Assembly (NCBI RefSeq): GCF_000204055.1
Contig: NW_006768875.1
Location: 43,511-107,510, forward strand
From: Melampsora larici-populina 98AG31
Taxonomy: Eukaryota > Basidiomycota > Pucciniomycetes > Pucciniales > Melampsoraceae
Reading direction: 5' to 3'
DNA length: 64,000 bases
Part shown: piece after piece, positions 23,815 through 35,991 of the stretch
Layout: every line of letters begins with the position of its first letter
How positions within the stretch are numbered: position 1 is the stretch's first letter
Translations under genes and position numbers: made by a program
Notes under the pieces: model-generated
What the model was told of the DNA's origin: nothing
Database searches by the model: none
Seen by the model: the letters and a program-made list of their open reading frames with translations, nothing else

Positions 23815-24608
23815 AATTGAATGTATATATCTTGAATCATGAGTTTCTTTTTTTTCAAAACCTTTTCGCACTTTTAATTTCGGTTGTGTATTTTCTTTTA
23901 TTTGTTGCTTTGATTTGATCTTCTTCTTGTTTGATACTTTTATAACAACTTGAAAAGATTCCAAAATATACTTTGTAGGTAATTATCTTTTAAATATCTT
24001 CTTCACTCATCAATACGTGTCCCAGTGAACTTGCATGGGTTAGAGAATGGGGTTTTAGCAGCTCTTTTGTAAGTCTAACAATTAATACAACCAACTTTTG
24101 CCAATTCTCATGCTTGTGATTGCTTCACAACACAATGTCACTTTTCATTTATCTTTCAAACTGACACTGGGAATTGATGGGTTTGAAACCTGATTGAAGA
24201 AGGTCTGCAACTTTCTTGAATTGTGAGGTTTGTTTGCAATACACTCACAACACGTCACTGGAGACCCTCAAGATACTTGGGTACAGCTGTTTCATCACAT
24301 GGATGCACAAAGGGCCAAATGTTTGTAGCACTACCTGCATAAAGTAATGTTGCATTCAATCAGCATTATTCTGCATTCAACCAGCATTTTTGATGCCTAA
24401 TTGCTTCAGTGCTGAACTGCACACTCTAATCAAAATGATCAGAGCTGACTCAGTTGAGGGTTTATCATCCCACTCTTGCTGGGGGCAATTCAAGTGCTTA
24501 TGAAGATTTAGAGGCTGAAGCAGATTTTCTTGCTTAGCCTTAGAAGGATCAAGTGTTGAAAAGAATCCTTTGGCTTCACAGAGGCCAAAAAATTGATGGT
24601 CACATACA
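23815..24608. other. Intergenic; degraded sequence, no gene
   Basis: The first 150 bp are likely the 3' UTR of the phosphatase. The rest has scattered stops in all frames and repeated words such as 'cagcattattctgcattcaaccagcattt' fragments. The right part may be more of the decayed helicase that becomes legible at 24609. Confidence 0.4.
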
Positions 24609-26047
24609 GTGCATTTCCTTTACAAACAAATTGGAAGTATTGGAAGTTTTACAAGCGGTATTGAACACCACACAGCCATCAAGTCTAAGAAAGTGAGATG
24701 CTCACCACATAAACAAAAGATTATTCCCCCCTCAATACATATCACATCAGATGTTTTGCAAGTGTATTTGGCTCCATTTAGAGCACCCACTATGGTTGTG
24801 TTAACAACCTGATTTAGTGTTACTGTAACACTAAAATACACACAGGTCCACTATGGACCTGTTTTAGACCTGCGGTCCGCACGGCTGTGTTAAATGCTGC
24901 AACCCACATGTTCAGATCTACGCAAGCCTACGACTTGATTTATTGTAGGATAATCGGTCAACAACTACATTTTTCAAAACCTCAAACTTCAAAACTCCAC
25001 AAATCAAGACTTAAGATCTCAAAGTTCAAACCCAAACTTCAAAGTTTGAACTTTACATCTGCCTTTTGAACCCAGAATCAATCATGAATATGTAAATCTT
25101 CAATCATTTTTAAACAAAGTCGTATACTTGTTCAAAATTCAGATTTAAACTTCAATTCATATCTAGCGTTTGGGGTGAAATGGTCATCATGCAATTGCTG
25201 AGCAACTTGAGCGTGGTCTTGATCTTTTTGGATGTGAGCATGAGGAGGTGGAGGAGGTGTGTGAGGTTTATCAAACAGGAAGTCAAAGACCATTTGGTCA
25301 TAATCCTGCTGTTCATCATTGTCATTTGAAGACTTCAAAAGGGCATTGATTGGGTTTTTAAGGAACTCGGAGCAAGCATTTCATGGATGTCTTTTGGATG
25401 AAGGTTATGAGAATTAAGATATTTCATTTCAAAATCATGGATCAGGTTGATTCACAGTGATTTATTGTTGGTAAATCATATGTTACATCAGCCCATAGTG
25501 AATTTCATGCGCTTACCAACTTTGGTAAAACAAGCATGATTAATTTTTGCGCTCAGGAACACAAGATCTACAATAAATCACCCTCATGATAGTGGGTGCT
25601 CTTAGGTTGACTGCATTCAGACTGACAAGCAATTTTTCCAATACCTAATATACAGGTTCATATCAGCAATATTTCAAACTCATTATATGCTACAAGGATG
25701 AACTCACCTGATCATCTCCAAGCAAGTCTAATAGGTTCATGCACAATACTAGAGGTCAATAGCTCGGATCATACATGTGGTATACTAGTTCTGGAACCTG
25801 ACTCTTTCCAAAGCTGGTTCCTGCTAGTAAGAGCATAGTTTTGTTGTTGATAATGTTGATGGCACTTTCAATCTGCTGGGGCCAGGCAGGGTAACTGTAC
25901 TGTTCCTTAAAAAACTGACGGCTGTCTGTGCTTGAGTGTTCGTGTTGGTATTTAGATACAGATTTTTCAAAACCTGACATTGCAATAGAAGGTTTACTGG
26001 ATGTGTGGGAAAGAGTGGCTCCTGCAAGGTGGAGCTTTGGCTTCTTG
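24609..26047 (-). pseudogene. RecQ-like helicase fragment, split by an insertion
   Basis: Reading on the minus strand from ATG 25980: WPQQIESAINII, Walker A AGTSFGKSQ (motif I), PELVYHMYDPSY, a TGA stop (25756-25758), then LCMNLLDLLGDD. After an intron comes VLEKLLVSLNAVNL, which corresponds to motif Ia of RecQ/Sgs1-like proteins. The next codons (NGAKYTC...) lie beyond the element at 24781-25601, and the frame joins once the element and one TTA are removed. Only the N-terminal helicase half is visible. RecQ helicases unwind DNA 3' to 5'. Such fragments are common in rust genomes as far as I recall, so this may itself be repeat-derived. Confidence 0.7.
24781..25601. mobile_element. 821-bp TTA-flanked non-autonomous element
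   Basis: Terminal inverted repeats GAGCACCCACTAT (24781) and its complement (ending 25601) are flanked by TTA at 24778-24780 and 25602-25604. This combination is typical of PIF/Harbinger-like elements, though other superfamilies also leave 3-bp duplications. Inside, the minus strand has an ORF (25132-25338) with an acidic start and a Pro/His tract, but no transposase domain. A short palindrome AGGTCCACTATGGACCT lies at about 24845-24861. The first ten bases resemble the termini of the 10.2-kb element at 26614-36846 (GAGCAYCCAC). Confidence 0.83.
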
Positions 26048-28850
26048 TGAGCATAATGAAAACTTGGTCCAAAGGTTAATTTGATGGAGCTTGAAATCGA
26101 ATGGATTCACAGGTGGGTGTTGATCTTTGACAGTTAAGTTTGCCTTTGAAAAGGATCAGGCTGTGTATGTTGCACCACTCACCACTCACAAACCACCACA
26201 CATGATATGTGCAGTTTGCTCAGGTAAGGTTTAAGGTTTTGTTGCACAATTCCTTTTTTGGGATCCACAGTCATAATCCAGACATGTACGCCGGTGTATC
26301 AGCCATAATGGAACTGGGTCCATAGCACGAGGATTACTCATGCTATGGCAAAGCCAAGACTAGGAGATACTAGTCATGGTCAAGGCACATCTTTTTCATT
26401 CTTGGGCTGGCGGGAGTTAAAATGTAACCAAAAAGTTTCATAATGAAGCCCTTTTTTTGAGAAAAGGACCAAGCAAACTCATGCCAAGATTTTGAGATAA
26501 GTCGTAACTTGTAAGTCCCTTGCTGAAAGTTGTGGCTGTATTGGCAAGGGGCTTAGTTAAGTTTGGAAATTGCACCTGGACTCTAGTATATGTCTTACTT
26601 TCTTAGTACTTTAGAGCATCCACAGCCGTGCGGTAAATTTGTAATGTATGGAGGGTTGCCCAGATTGTTTAGGGCAGTGTTTGAGGTATAAATTTTGAAC
26701 AATGTACAGCCATGTGTAAGGTGGAGTGTATTCTCCACCTTCACTGATTCAGACAGGAAAGGCATGGCTCAGCAAGAGCTGGGTTTTTATCTAAAACCCC
26801 TTGTTCAACTATACTAATCCAGCGCTTGAAAATCAGAAACCAGCAAACCAAAGAAACAAATAGAAGAGAGATGATAAGAATAGAACTACAAAGGAAAAAG
26901 GGAAAGGAACCAATGGAGGATGAGAATCTAATCTAACTACACCACAGGGGCATCCTGGGCCGGAAAGTGAGCTGTGAGAGGTTGAGTCGGATCCTGGCCT
27001 CACAACAACCAGCGGGTCACATCGGAAGGGCCCCCGGCCAGTTGTGGTGGTAGTCTTCGCTGCAAGCATGGATCCACCATTTGGCAATCTACCTTTGATC
27101 TGGTGGCTGCTCCAGGTCTGCCTGCAGGCTGCAGCCGTCTGCAGCCACACATTTGTCTTCCGCTGGCCTGGAGGTAACCACTGTAAGGCCCCTTGGCGGT
27201 ATCTTTGATTCTCAGAGCACCACAACACTCACTCACCTCACACGAACGACCTGCGATCTCCCCTCAGACCAAAGTCACACACATCCACCAACTGAGCTCA
27301 CCATGACTTACATTGGAAAGATACATGATCGCTGTTTGTCCCCCAGTCCTTCCTCCCTTTCTTTATCTTGCCGCTGTGCTCTCATGTCTGACATTTCCCT
27401 ATGTCCGTTATAGATTTTGAATCTCTGTCAGACGACCTCTCTTCCCCGCTCTTCAAGTGTTTGGTTTGTGGGAAGCATCCCATGATGTGGTACGCTTCTC
27501 ATATGCTAACCAAGAGCCATCTTGAAAAAGCAGCCTGCTTTGAAGCTCTCAACGCCGGACAAAACAAAATCATGCCTGGTCTTGACAATCAGATTGCCAC
27601 ACCAAACAATGATCCACAACGACTTGAAGACACCTTCATGGAAATGGAGAATGCAGCCCCTTGCTCAGATACCCCCGAACGCCCCCCATCCCCCCTGTCA
27701 ATCATCCGAGCCATTGAATTCTTGAGTGCGGAGAAAGACAAAGCCAGCGACTCAGATCATGATTCCGACCTTGAGATTGATTCCAACACGCTTGCTGAAG
27801 CCATCAGGGCAATGGAACTCAATGTGTGGGATGAGGAAGCCGAAGAAGCGACCAATGATGCAGCACTGGAGGCAGACTTGTGTGAGTCTCATATCCAGGA
27901 GGCCAACAATTGGTATCCGTTCCAAAAGAAGGAGGTGAGTTCTAATTTAAATTATCTATCATCACCTCCCACGTTTACTCACACAATACATTGCTCCATT
28001 TTGTCTTTCAGCATGTTGTTGCATTATTGATTGTCGATTCCACAAGGAACATTCTCTTGCGATCTCAATACCATTGAATTCGATCAATTTTGCAAATTTG
28101 TGAAGTCCGACTTCCAGAATGGGGTGCTTTGCGTGCGTTAAGCAAACGTGTAAAGAAACTGCTTGGGCTTTCCGTTTCTGAACGCACTAGTCCATTGGGG
28201 AATGCCTCTCTTGGGGTAAAAGTCAAGACAATCATATCAAACGTGAGTTAGTTGTTCAAATTTCATTTTTACAAAAGAACATGCAAACATGAGCTGATCC
28301 TGTCATTTTGCAATTATTTAGGAGCTAGCCAATGCTTTGATCAGCCCACATTTGATCGTTGGCCCAGAGAAACCTAGCAACCCTAACGACCTGATCAACC
28401 GGCTATCCCAGTCTCAGAAGTGGCAAGAGGGATTTGATAAAGATCTCAGAGTACAAATGGTTGTCACCAACCATCAGCACTATTACATATACAAACCAGT
28501 TCAAATTTTCTCCAATGACATTGTTGTTCCCGCTTTTTTTTTCAACAAGGAGGTATCCTTCAGGCCAAATGCCTTCCGGCAACCGTCACCCCAGACCCAA
28601 TCCACAGTAACATGTACCAAATTGCAATCGCCCCGGAGCCACCTTTTGATTCCAATGATTTTTGGACCATTCCTCTCACCAAATTTTGGAGAACTACTCA
28701 GGAAATTGAGTGGAATGACAATGAAGGATGTTTCCTCAAAGATGTTTGCGGCCAACTTATACATCGTATGTGCTATTTAACTATTGTCTCATTGAAAAAC
28801 ATTTCACACTCTGACAAACCCTTGTTTTCAAAATACTTCCAGAGAAGATT

Positions 28851-29942
28851 CACAGCCCCCAATCACAAGTCACTGGCAGGCCAGTGCCTCCCACCGACCC
28901 TAGCAAGTTATGAGAAAGTTATGAAATGGATATCAAATGGATAACATCCATTGATTGAGAATTTGTTGAGAAGTGGTTAGGAGACCACCAAAATTGAGAT
29001 GATGTCATACAGCATCATAAACCTGTACAAACCTGCTCCTGTATTTCCCCACCAAGAATATATAGTTTATTAACCTTTGTGACATAAATTGACTGAGTTA
29101 TTGAGGTTTGAAAAAAAAATCACGGACAAAAAATACTATTTTTGTACTATACCTAAGAATTGATTCTGGAATATCTTCCAGCTTCATCAATATACATACA
29201 CAAAAAAATTGATATTCCTTTTGAGAACATGTTTCTCCACATTTTTGTCCCCTAAAGCCTTCCTGTCTGGGCAGTATTTCTACATGTAATTCTTGAATGT
29301 GTCTGCAAGTTTGATTTTCTGAAGTTCTTTGCCCCAATAAAAAATTTGAGGCAACATGTTGCCAAAATCATTCTGAATTTGATTGATATACATGTAGATG
29401 GTATTTGATAAAAATTTCTGCCATAAACTTTGCCATATTCTGCCTAGAAACAAAGAATCAATCAAATTGTTGACTGCTCATGTACACACCACAATTACAT
29501 ATAGAAATACTGGCCACACAGGAAGGCTTTAGGGGACAAAAATGTGGAGAAACATGTTTTCAAAAGGAATATCAATTTTTTTGTGTATGTATATTGATGA
29601 AGCTGGAAGATATTCCAGAATCAATTCTTAGGTATAGTACAAAAATAGTATTTTTTGTCCGTGATTTTTTTTTGAAACCTCAATAACTCAGTCAATTTAT
29701 GTCACAAAGGTTAATAAACTATATATTCTTGGTGGGGAAATACAGAAGCAGGTTTGTACAGGTTTATGATGCTGCATGACATCATCTCAATTTTGGTGGT
29801 ATGACATATTTTGCTGGTAACTGACCCAAAACATCTTGATAGCAGATGGATGTTATGCTGAAAACAAATTGAAGTTTTGTTGAAAACATTTTGGAGACAT
29901 CGGATGTACTGGCCTGCCAGTGACCAGTGGTTGGGGGCTGTG
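28851..29942. mobile_element. 1.09-kb CACAG foldback-type element
   Basis: The ends CACAGCCCCCAA (28851) and the complement ending at 29942 are flanked by ATT (28848-28850 and 29943-29945). The arms are long inverted repeats (about 28970-29290 against 29510-29800) containing GGACAAAAAATACTATTTTT and TCCTTTTGAGAACATG blocks, with a short unique centre. It sits in an exon of the transposase-like gene; deleting it with one ATT restores the frame (QKI then ASGGYKH). It has no credible gene of its own. The 3-bp duplication and CACAG ends suggest CMC-type mobilisation. Confidence 0.83.
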
Positions 29943-30147
29943 ATTGCTTCAGGTGGATACAAGCATGTCCCAATGGAAAACCCCTGGCGCGCAAGAGCAC
30001 AAGGCCGAATTATAAAGCATGTACCAATCACACTGTACTCCAATGATATGTCAGGAAACGTTTCCAAAAAATGGAACAAACACATGAGTGGCTTTTTACG
30101 TTATCAGGCCTACCTCCGAAGATGACAAACAAGGAGTACAACATACA

Positions 30148-30529
30148 CACTGCCAGCATTAAAGAGGTTCCCAGGTGGGAAAGTGACCTAGGCTGGGAAC
30201 ATGATTGAGAGTAAAATGGTCATGAAATCATCTTGCACTGCACAACTGAGCCTTGAAGCATATGCTACATATGTGCAAACATCTGTGTAAATCCTTAGCT
30301 ATCAGCTACATACACATCAGCTCAGTTATCTGTTCATCTGGATAGGAAAATTACATGTAATATATGTTGTAATTTTGCTCAGATTGTGACAAGCATTTTG
30401 AAAAATTGACTACATATATCACAATGACTACTCAGGCAATATTCCTTAGGCTGTGTAACAGTAACAGAAGGGGAATCTGGTCCCTGGGACCCAGATTCCC
30501 ATCCGGGAACCTCTTTAATGCTGGCAGTG
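30148..30529. mobile_element. CACTGCCAGC-ended MITE, 382 bp
   Basis: Perfect outer TIRs of 25 bp (CACTGCCAGCATTAAAGAGG then TTCCC) end at 30148 and 30529 and are flanked by ACA (30145-30147 and 30530-30532). Internal sequence is related to the MITE at 2334-2956, for example ACATGTAATATATGTTGTAA and TTGACTACATAT. It interrupts an exon of the transposase-like gene within EYNIHFLATSN; removal restores that frame. Confidence 0.9.
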
Positions 30530-30685
30530 ACACTTTTTGGCAACTTCAAACTGTGCCTCCGCCCTCAATTTGATGGATGATATAGTAGATGAAATTAAGT
30601 AAGTCTAGGTGTCTTAAAGTTGCTCTTTATTGTAATATTCTGCCCAAAATTTGTTCACACGAGTTTTTATTTCATCGTTTTGTTA

Positions 30686-30888
30686 CACTGCAAAGATAAT
30701 GTATTTCTCCAAGGTGAAAAATGATTACATATAATGCACAAAATGATTAATAATGCAGAATTAATGCAGAAAAATGCAGAAAAATGCAGAAAAATGCAGA
30801 ATTAATGCAGAATTAATGCAATTTTAATCATTTTGTACATTAAATGTAATCATTTTTCACCTTGGAGAAATACATTGTCTTTGCAGTG
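30686..30888. mobile_element. CACTG-ended palindromic MITE, second copy
   Basis: CACTGCAAAGATAATGTATT at the left and its complement at the right are flanked by TTA (30683-30685 and 30889-30891). TIRs of about 60 bp flank a core of TGCAGAATTAA/TGCAGAAAAA units. It is the same family as 20346-20528. It lies inside an intron of the transposase-like gene (donor GTAAGT near 30600), so it does not damage the coding frame. Confidence 0.9.
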
Positions 30889-33725
30889 TTAGTGACAGCA
30901 GCGCCAATGGTTTTTTGGCTTATGATCACGCGACAAGAAATGAAGTGCTAGTCATGGCTGTAGTTTTATGCCACCTTGGAGATGGGCTGATGCACGTGGA
31001 AATAAGCAATACCACCAATCCTTCCGTGACTTTAACACCATGCCGCATGTGCCCTTTACGTGTTGAGCGGCTGATTGAAAAGAAGACGGCAGCATATGTG
31101 TCTGCATTTATCGGAATAAATGGCGACAGCGAGCAGGTAATTAGATAGGAATTTACTCTTCCTTGTTTACAATTTACAACCATAACTGACCAATTACACG
31201 TAGGCACTTGCACCCAAACGGAATTGGGACATGACACGCAATAGGACTTGGGAAATTTGGGCATTAGCGCAATTGCCAAATACACGAGGCGCTGTCAAAG
31301 ATAAGGAACACTCGTATGGACTACGGGATTCCATACTGGACTATTTCAAGAAGAAAGTCCAGTGTGCTTACGATTTGCATGCTAGACGCGAAGTTGAGCA
31401 GTTGTGCGAGGACCTGAACGCTCAATTGGGCGAGCACTTGTTCAACCCAATGTTGCAACTAAGAGGTATTTTTTTCTAATCCAAACAATTAGAAATCAAG
31501 ATGTTGCTGATTACGAATTGATCATGGCTAGGCTTCAATGGTCATACAGATACACCCATGGAAACCTTGCATGTGATCCTTCTTGGAATTGCAAAGTACT
31601 TGTTTTGAGACACCATGAAGTCCATTGGTGTTGTGAAACCCGGCAGAAAGCTCCACCTTGAGCTGACAGGAAGATGGTGAGCTTTTAATGCCAAAGGTCT
31701 TAATATCGCCCCCATCCAGCCCAACACGTTGATTCAATTCTACCAAAGCTTGGTAGGCAAGGATTTCCAGGCCATCACACACTCAATTCCATTTGTGTTG
31801 TTTGATTTGATTCCAACGGGTAGACGCCACCTATGGAGCTCCCTGTGTTTGCTCAGCTCCTATGTATTTCAAAATGAGATTACCCGTCAAGAAGAATACC
31901 TGCGGGAATTGGAGATGGCAATTACAATTTTTCTCAATGAACTGATTAAGGATTTGGCACAATGGGTCAATAAACCCAAGTTTCATATGCTTACTCATAT
32001 AAAAGATTCCATCAAGTCTTTTGGTCCAACGCATTTATACATGACCCAGAAATTTGAGTCATTCAATGGAGTATTACAAGCAGCTTCAGTTCATTCAAAC
32101 CGTCTCAGTCCAGGCCGCGACATTGCCGAAACCTTCAACAATTATCAAATGTTGAGAATTCTTGTTTCCAGAACCTCGTTTGTTGACAGAGAGTTTCAAG
32201 GTTGGTGTACTGCCGGGCCAAGCGTAAAAGCGCTTTTGAAAACGGTGCCGGAATTATCTCAAGCTTTGGGACTTGACCCAAAACCGGACCAAGCAACCGA
32301 GTTCATAACAGGATGTAAGATTTTTTTTCATCTTGACCTATGATATAATCTTGGAAATGCAAAACATTTCATTGACCGCTTCTGTTTGCAGCGCGGGTTA
32401 CAGACCTAACAGAAATTCCCCTTTTCTTGACCACCAAACGGCCGGACGCATCATGGCACAAAATTCTCAGTGTGACCTTGCTGAACGGGCAGAAGCTCAA
32501 AGTCGCGGATTTTGTGAAGGTAAGTCTTTTGAGCTTTTGTACCATTATCTGGACTGACCCCTTCCCTGATCTAGGGCTGGAACAGTTTGGAGTTGGCTCA
32601 AGTGCCGCCATTTGGCATCCAGACACTGAAAGTGGTTTGAAGACAATGGTATTTCTTCAAAAAACTTGCAGAGGTGATGTTAACCCTTATTACGGTATGC
32701 GGGAAATCATCCGGCTTGATGAGTGGAGATGGGTCAATATTGCGGTGAGCCATTCTTCTAAACCTTGACCCACTTCTTTTTAAACTCATGTATTTACTTC
32801 CCTTGCAGGGTATTCATTGCGTACTAAATGTACAACATAATTGTCACGACATGTCATGTCGTGTCACTCTGGGAAGAAACAAGCAGATCGAGAGGAGGGA
32901 AACAACAATCAAGATCGGCAATGTTTCTCACAAACCCACCAACAACTTCATTCTGAACACCGCCAGCCATTACTCTGCCCAAGTTCACCGTGACGTTGCT
33001 GCAATAAATCTTTGCAACATGACACCGGAGGAACTTTTGGAATCAGTCCTTCAAGGTATCAAAGTATGGGAATCTGTACTGGCCAAACAACGTAAGATGA
33101 AGAGAGCAAAAGCGCAAGGAAAGGGAAAAGCAAAAGGAAAAGGAAAAGGAAAAGGAAAAGCTACTGTGCGAGAAGAGGGTGATGCTTCATCATCATCAGG
33201 AGAAGAAGACAATGATGAACTTGATAAAATGGAGATGGTGGATAAACTTGAAGAAGTGGATGAGCTGGATTGAAAGTGTCTCAAACCTTTTCTTTCTTTG
33301 GTCTTGAGAAAGGCGGAAATGCAGAAAGTCAAGATTTTCAACCCAAGTTTTTTTGTTTTAAGATCGTGGTGAACAAGGCCACCCCAATCACAACGTTCCA
33401 AGTGAGCAGTGATCAAGCGAGTCATCACACGCTCTTTTGAAGACGAGTTCTGATTGGTCAGAAGATGGACCCACCAGTCAGACACAAGAAAACATGCGCT
33501 GCATGATCCCCCTGAGTCAAGCCCCTGGATTCAGCTGCGCGACTCAAAGGACTCGAAAGCTCTTTCCTTGCCTGTGTGTTTCTTGCCCTCTTCCCTTCAG
33601 AAAAGTTTTTTGTCACAGCTTTTGCCAAAACAACACTTTCATTCGAAATCATTTTCTTTCAACTTTCTCAAAGTATTTGATTTGTTGGACTCTCTCGATA
33701 ACCCAAACCAGTTCAATCCAAAAAA

Positions 33726-35991
33726 ATGGCTTCTCAAAATGTGCGTTACCATCCTTACAGCCAATCAACTCTGTCACTCAGTAAGAAGTCTTTTCCCACA
33801 CATTTTCCAAAAGTTTATGTTGACCTTATCCTTCTTTTAGATAACCTGCTTCAACAAACCAACAGGTTTTTGCAAGGCTTGAACAGTCACCAAAGTCACT
33901 TTATGATAGTACATTCCTTTTTGTTGATCATTTGTTAATTTTGCTTCTTCATCAGGTGGTGATAGCTCCCCTGACGTCTTCAATGATACCATGGGAGGCG
34001 GCACATCCTCTTTGTTTTGTCGCAAACCGGCACACAACAAGGTGAGTTGATTCAGTTAGTTTGTTTGAACATTTCCACTGACCTTTCATCAATAAATTGA
34101 TCCAGACAAATCCAATCCTTGAAAGGATCCTGCAAGAGCTGGGAAACTTGTCCAACAAGTCCTCCCAATTTGAGACAATGTCAGGCCAGATTGATCAGGT
34201 GGCAGAGGCTACGTCAACCTTGTCAAACAAGATCAATGCCTTGTCAATCAAGATGGAGAAGGTTATCGAGACGGTTGCCTCTTTATCCTCTGCCCAGCAA
34301 GTCTTGACCTTGCCCAACAAGGTCGATCATCTTGCTGCGACAGTGGCCCAGCTGTCCTCTGCCTCTGCGCAAGGGACCACCTCTCCTGGTCTTGGGGCCA
34401 ACCCAGTGGCCACCACCAACCAAGTTGCTCCTTGGGCGGTCTTGACCGCTTTAAAGGTGGGTGTTTTTGATTGATCAAATCAAAAATTATGTCCTTGATG
34501 TCAGAATTTTTGATTTGAGTCATTAGAAATTATTCTAACAACACTTTATCCAACCTCTCCTTGTTGGTTCTCTCCATAGGAGCGAGTTTATCAGTTGGCC
34601 TATGCACTGGTTCCCGAAGCTACTCTTGACACTTACACTGCTATTCAGTTAGAAGGGAATGTCCTCCAAAGATTGCTTTTTCATACCATCGAGGTTTGGG
34701 TGTTTTTGAGTTCAACACCCATTCTCAACACCCATTTTGATATCTTACTAATGTTCTCGTCCGCCCCTCAGCAAAGAGTTCAGGCCATTGGTGGCCAATG
34801 GGTGGTTAAGCACCTCCCACCTACCATCAACGGGTTCCAGGATGTGCCAGCGGGGAAGCTTTACAATAAGTTGGTTAACTGGCAAGCATGTGCGAGAGAA
34901 GATGCATCTTCTGGTACGTAATGGGATTTGCTCACTGTTTTTTATCATTTGATTCTTGTAACTTATCTTATGGTGCTGAGCAGGTTCTAACCCATATTTG
35001 AAACCCACGAGATCCGAGCCCAATCACAGTCACTGTCCCAAATATCAAAAAGCTGGTCCATCGTGTAAATCTGCCTCTCTCTCTCTACACATTGTTGAAC
35101 AAGGAAATTGACGGTCGTGTTTGTCCATTCCTAGATCACCAGTGTCTGCAACACTAACCCCAATGACCTGGATGTGGAGGCCTTGTCCTTGTGGAACCGA
35201 TTGAGTTGGGCCCATTGCCTTTGTGTGGCATATCTGGTCAGTTGCACCTTGCTTTCTCACTCTTCTATCTACTTTGCATATACTAAATCAATTACCTCCT
35301 TAGTTCTGGTTTCACAGTGTCGCAAAGCCATGTGAGTTGTACGGGATGGCGGCAATATCTGGACACATGTTGACCAACAACTGGCCAGAATGCGTGAGCG
35401 TGGGCCACTTTACACTACAGCGTAAGTCTGCTTTTGATCATGTTGACTTTTCCTGGATTACCGACTGGACTGACGCTTTTTTGGGTCATTGTTTGTTTGG
35501 ACCAATCTGTTGGGATAGTCCTGCATGACTTTTAATTCTTTATGTAAAAGTCCTGTGAGACTAACCCATGATACGTAGAATCTAAGTGTGTGCTCAACAA
35601 ACATATTACATCATGTGAAAACCGTTATGTAAAAGTTTCACTATATAAATCCTACTGGAGCAGTCAAGGAAAGGTGCTTCTTCTTCACCTTTCCTTTGTC
35701 TCTTTCTCTGACTGTTCCAGGTAGGATTTCTCTCTGTTTTCTGTTTCTCTGTTTTTTGTCTGATTTAGTCCGTGAAATTTACACACCTTTCCTTTGTCTC
35801 TTTCTCTGACTGTTCCAGAGCTCAAGACAATCAGCTTTTATAAACTTGTTTATGATCAAGATTGTGCTATGCTTGAAGGAAACGTTTGTTTCACGGATAT
35901 CCTGGCACATGTGAATTTTGCATTGCCAAGCAACAAGGAGGTTGAGGTGGAAATGAACACCATGGACACCCAACCAACTGCTGAGGGATGA
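33726..35991 (+). pseudogene. Second gene of the 10.2-kb element, function unknown
   Basis: The start ATG is 33726 (MASQNVRYHPYSQSTLSL). Exons follow with consistent phases: SGDSSPDVFNDTMGGG..., a Ser/Thr-rich coiled-coil-like stretch with repeated LS(N/S)K, ERVYQLAYALVPEATLDTY..., QRVQAIGGQWVVKHLPP..., then DPSPITVTVPNIKKLVHRV, which is out of frame with the preceding exon. Further on lie IWTHVDQQLARMRERGPLYTT and a last exon at 35835-35991 (FYKLVYDQDCAMLEGN...). At least one frameshift (about 35000) marks decay. I know no domain. Its position downstream and co-oriented suggests an accessory transposition protein. Confidence 0.55.
35422..35834 (+). other. Long last intron holding a 35-bp direct repeat and a TATA-like box
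   Basis: The intron starts GTAAGT and ends CAATCAG, joining ...YTTA to FYKLVYD in frame. The pyrimidine-rich segment CACCTTTCCTTTGTCTCTTT and its next 15 bases occur twice (about 35685-35719 and 35784-35818). CACTATATAAATCC lies at about 35640-35653. The region after 35552 (TGTGAGACTAACCC) looks like a solo LTR, but I could not find a matching end and target duplication. Confidence 0.45.

Larger units (their letters stand above)
27401..33273 (+). pseudogene. Large transposase-like protein, decayed, with nested insertions
   Basis: Exons can be followed through the whole span. The N-terminus has a C2H2-like finger (CLVCGKHPMMWYASHMLTKSH) and an acidic region. Then come CEVRLPEWGAL, SGNVSKKWNKH, NPSVTLTPCRMC with EKKT, GFNGHTDTPMETLHV, a KPKFHMLTHI...KFESFNGVLQAASVHSNR block, and a C-terminal NVQHNCHDMSCRVT block. 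The tail is GK-repeat-rich and acidic. This architecture matches a recurrent basidiomycete hypothetical-protein family that I associate with DNA transposons; I cannot name the superfamily with certainty. Lesions: TGA at 28075-28077, 31606-31608 and 31678-31680, a 1-nt loss in the T run at 28534-28542, and a frameshift near 30107. Confidence 0.75.

Noticed and set aside
33051..33485. 144-aa minus-strand ORF rich in Pro/Phe and Ser
   Set aside because: It is the antisense of the GK-repeat and acidic tail of the transposase-like protein.
35552..35775. Solo LTR starting TGTGAGACTAACCC
   Set aside because: A TATA-like box is present, but I found no convincing CA end or 5-bp target duplication.
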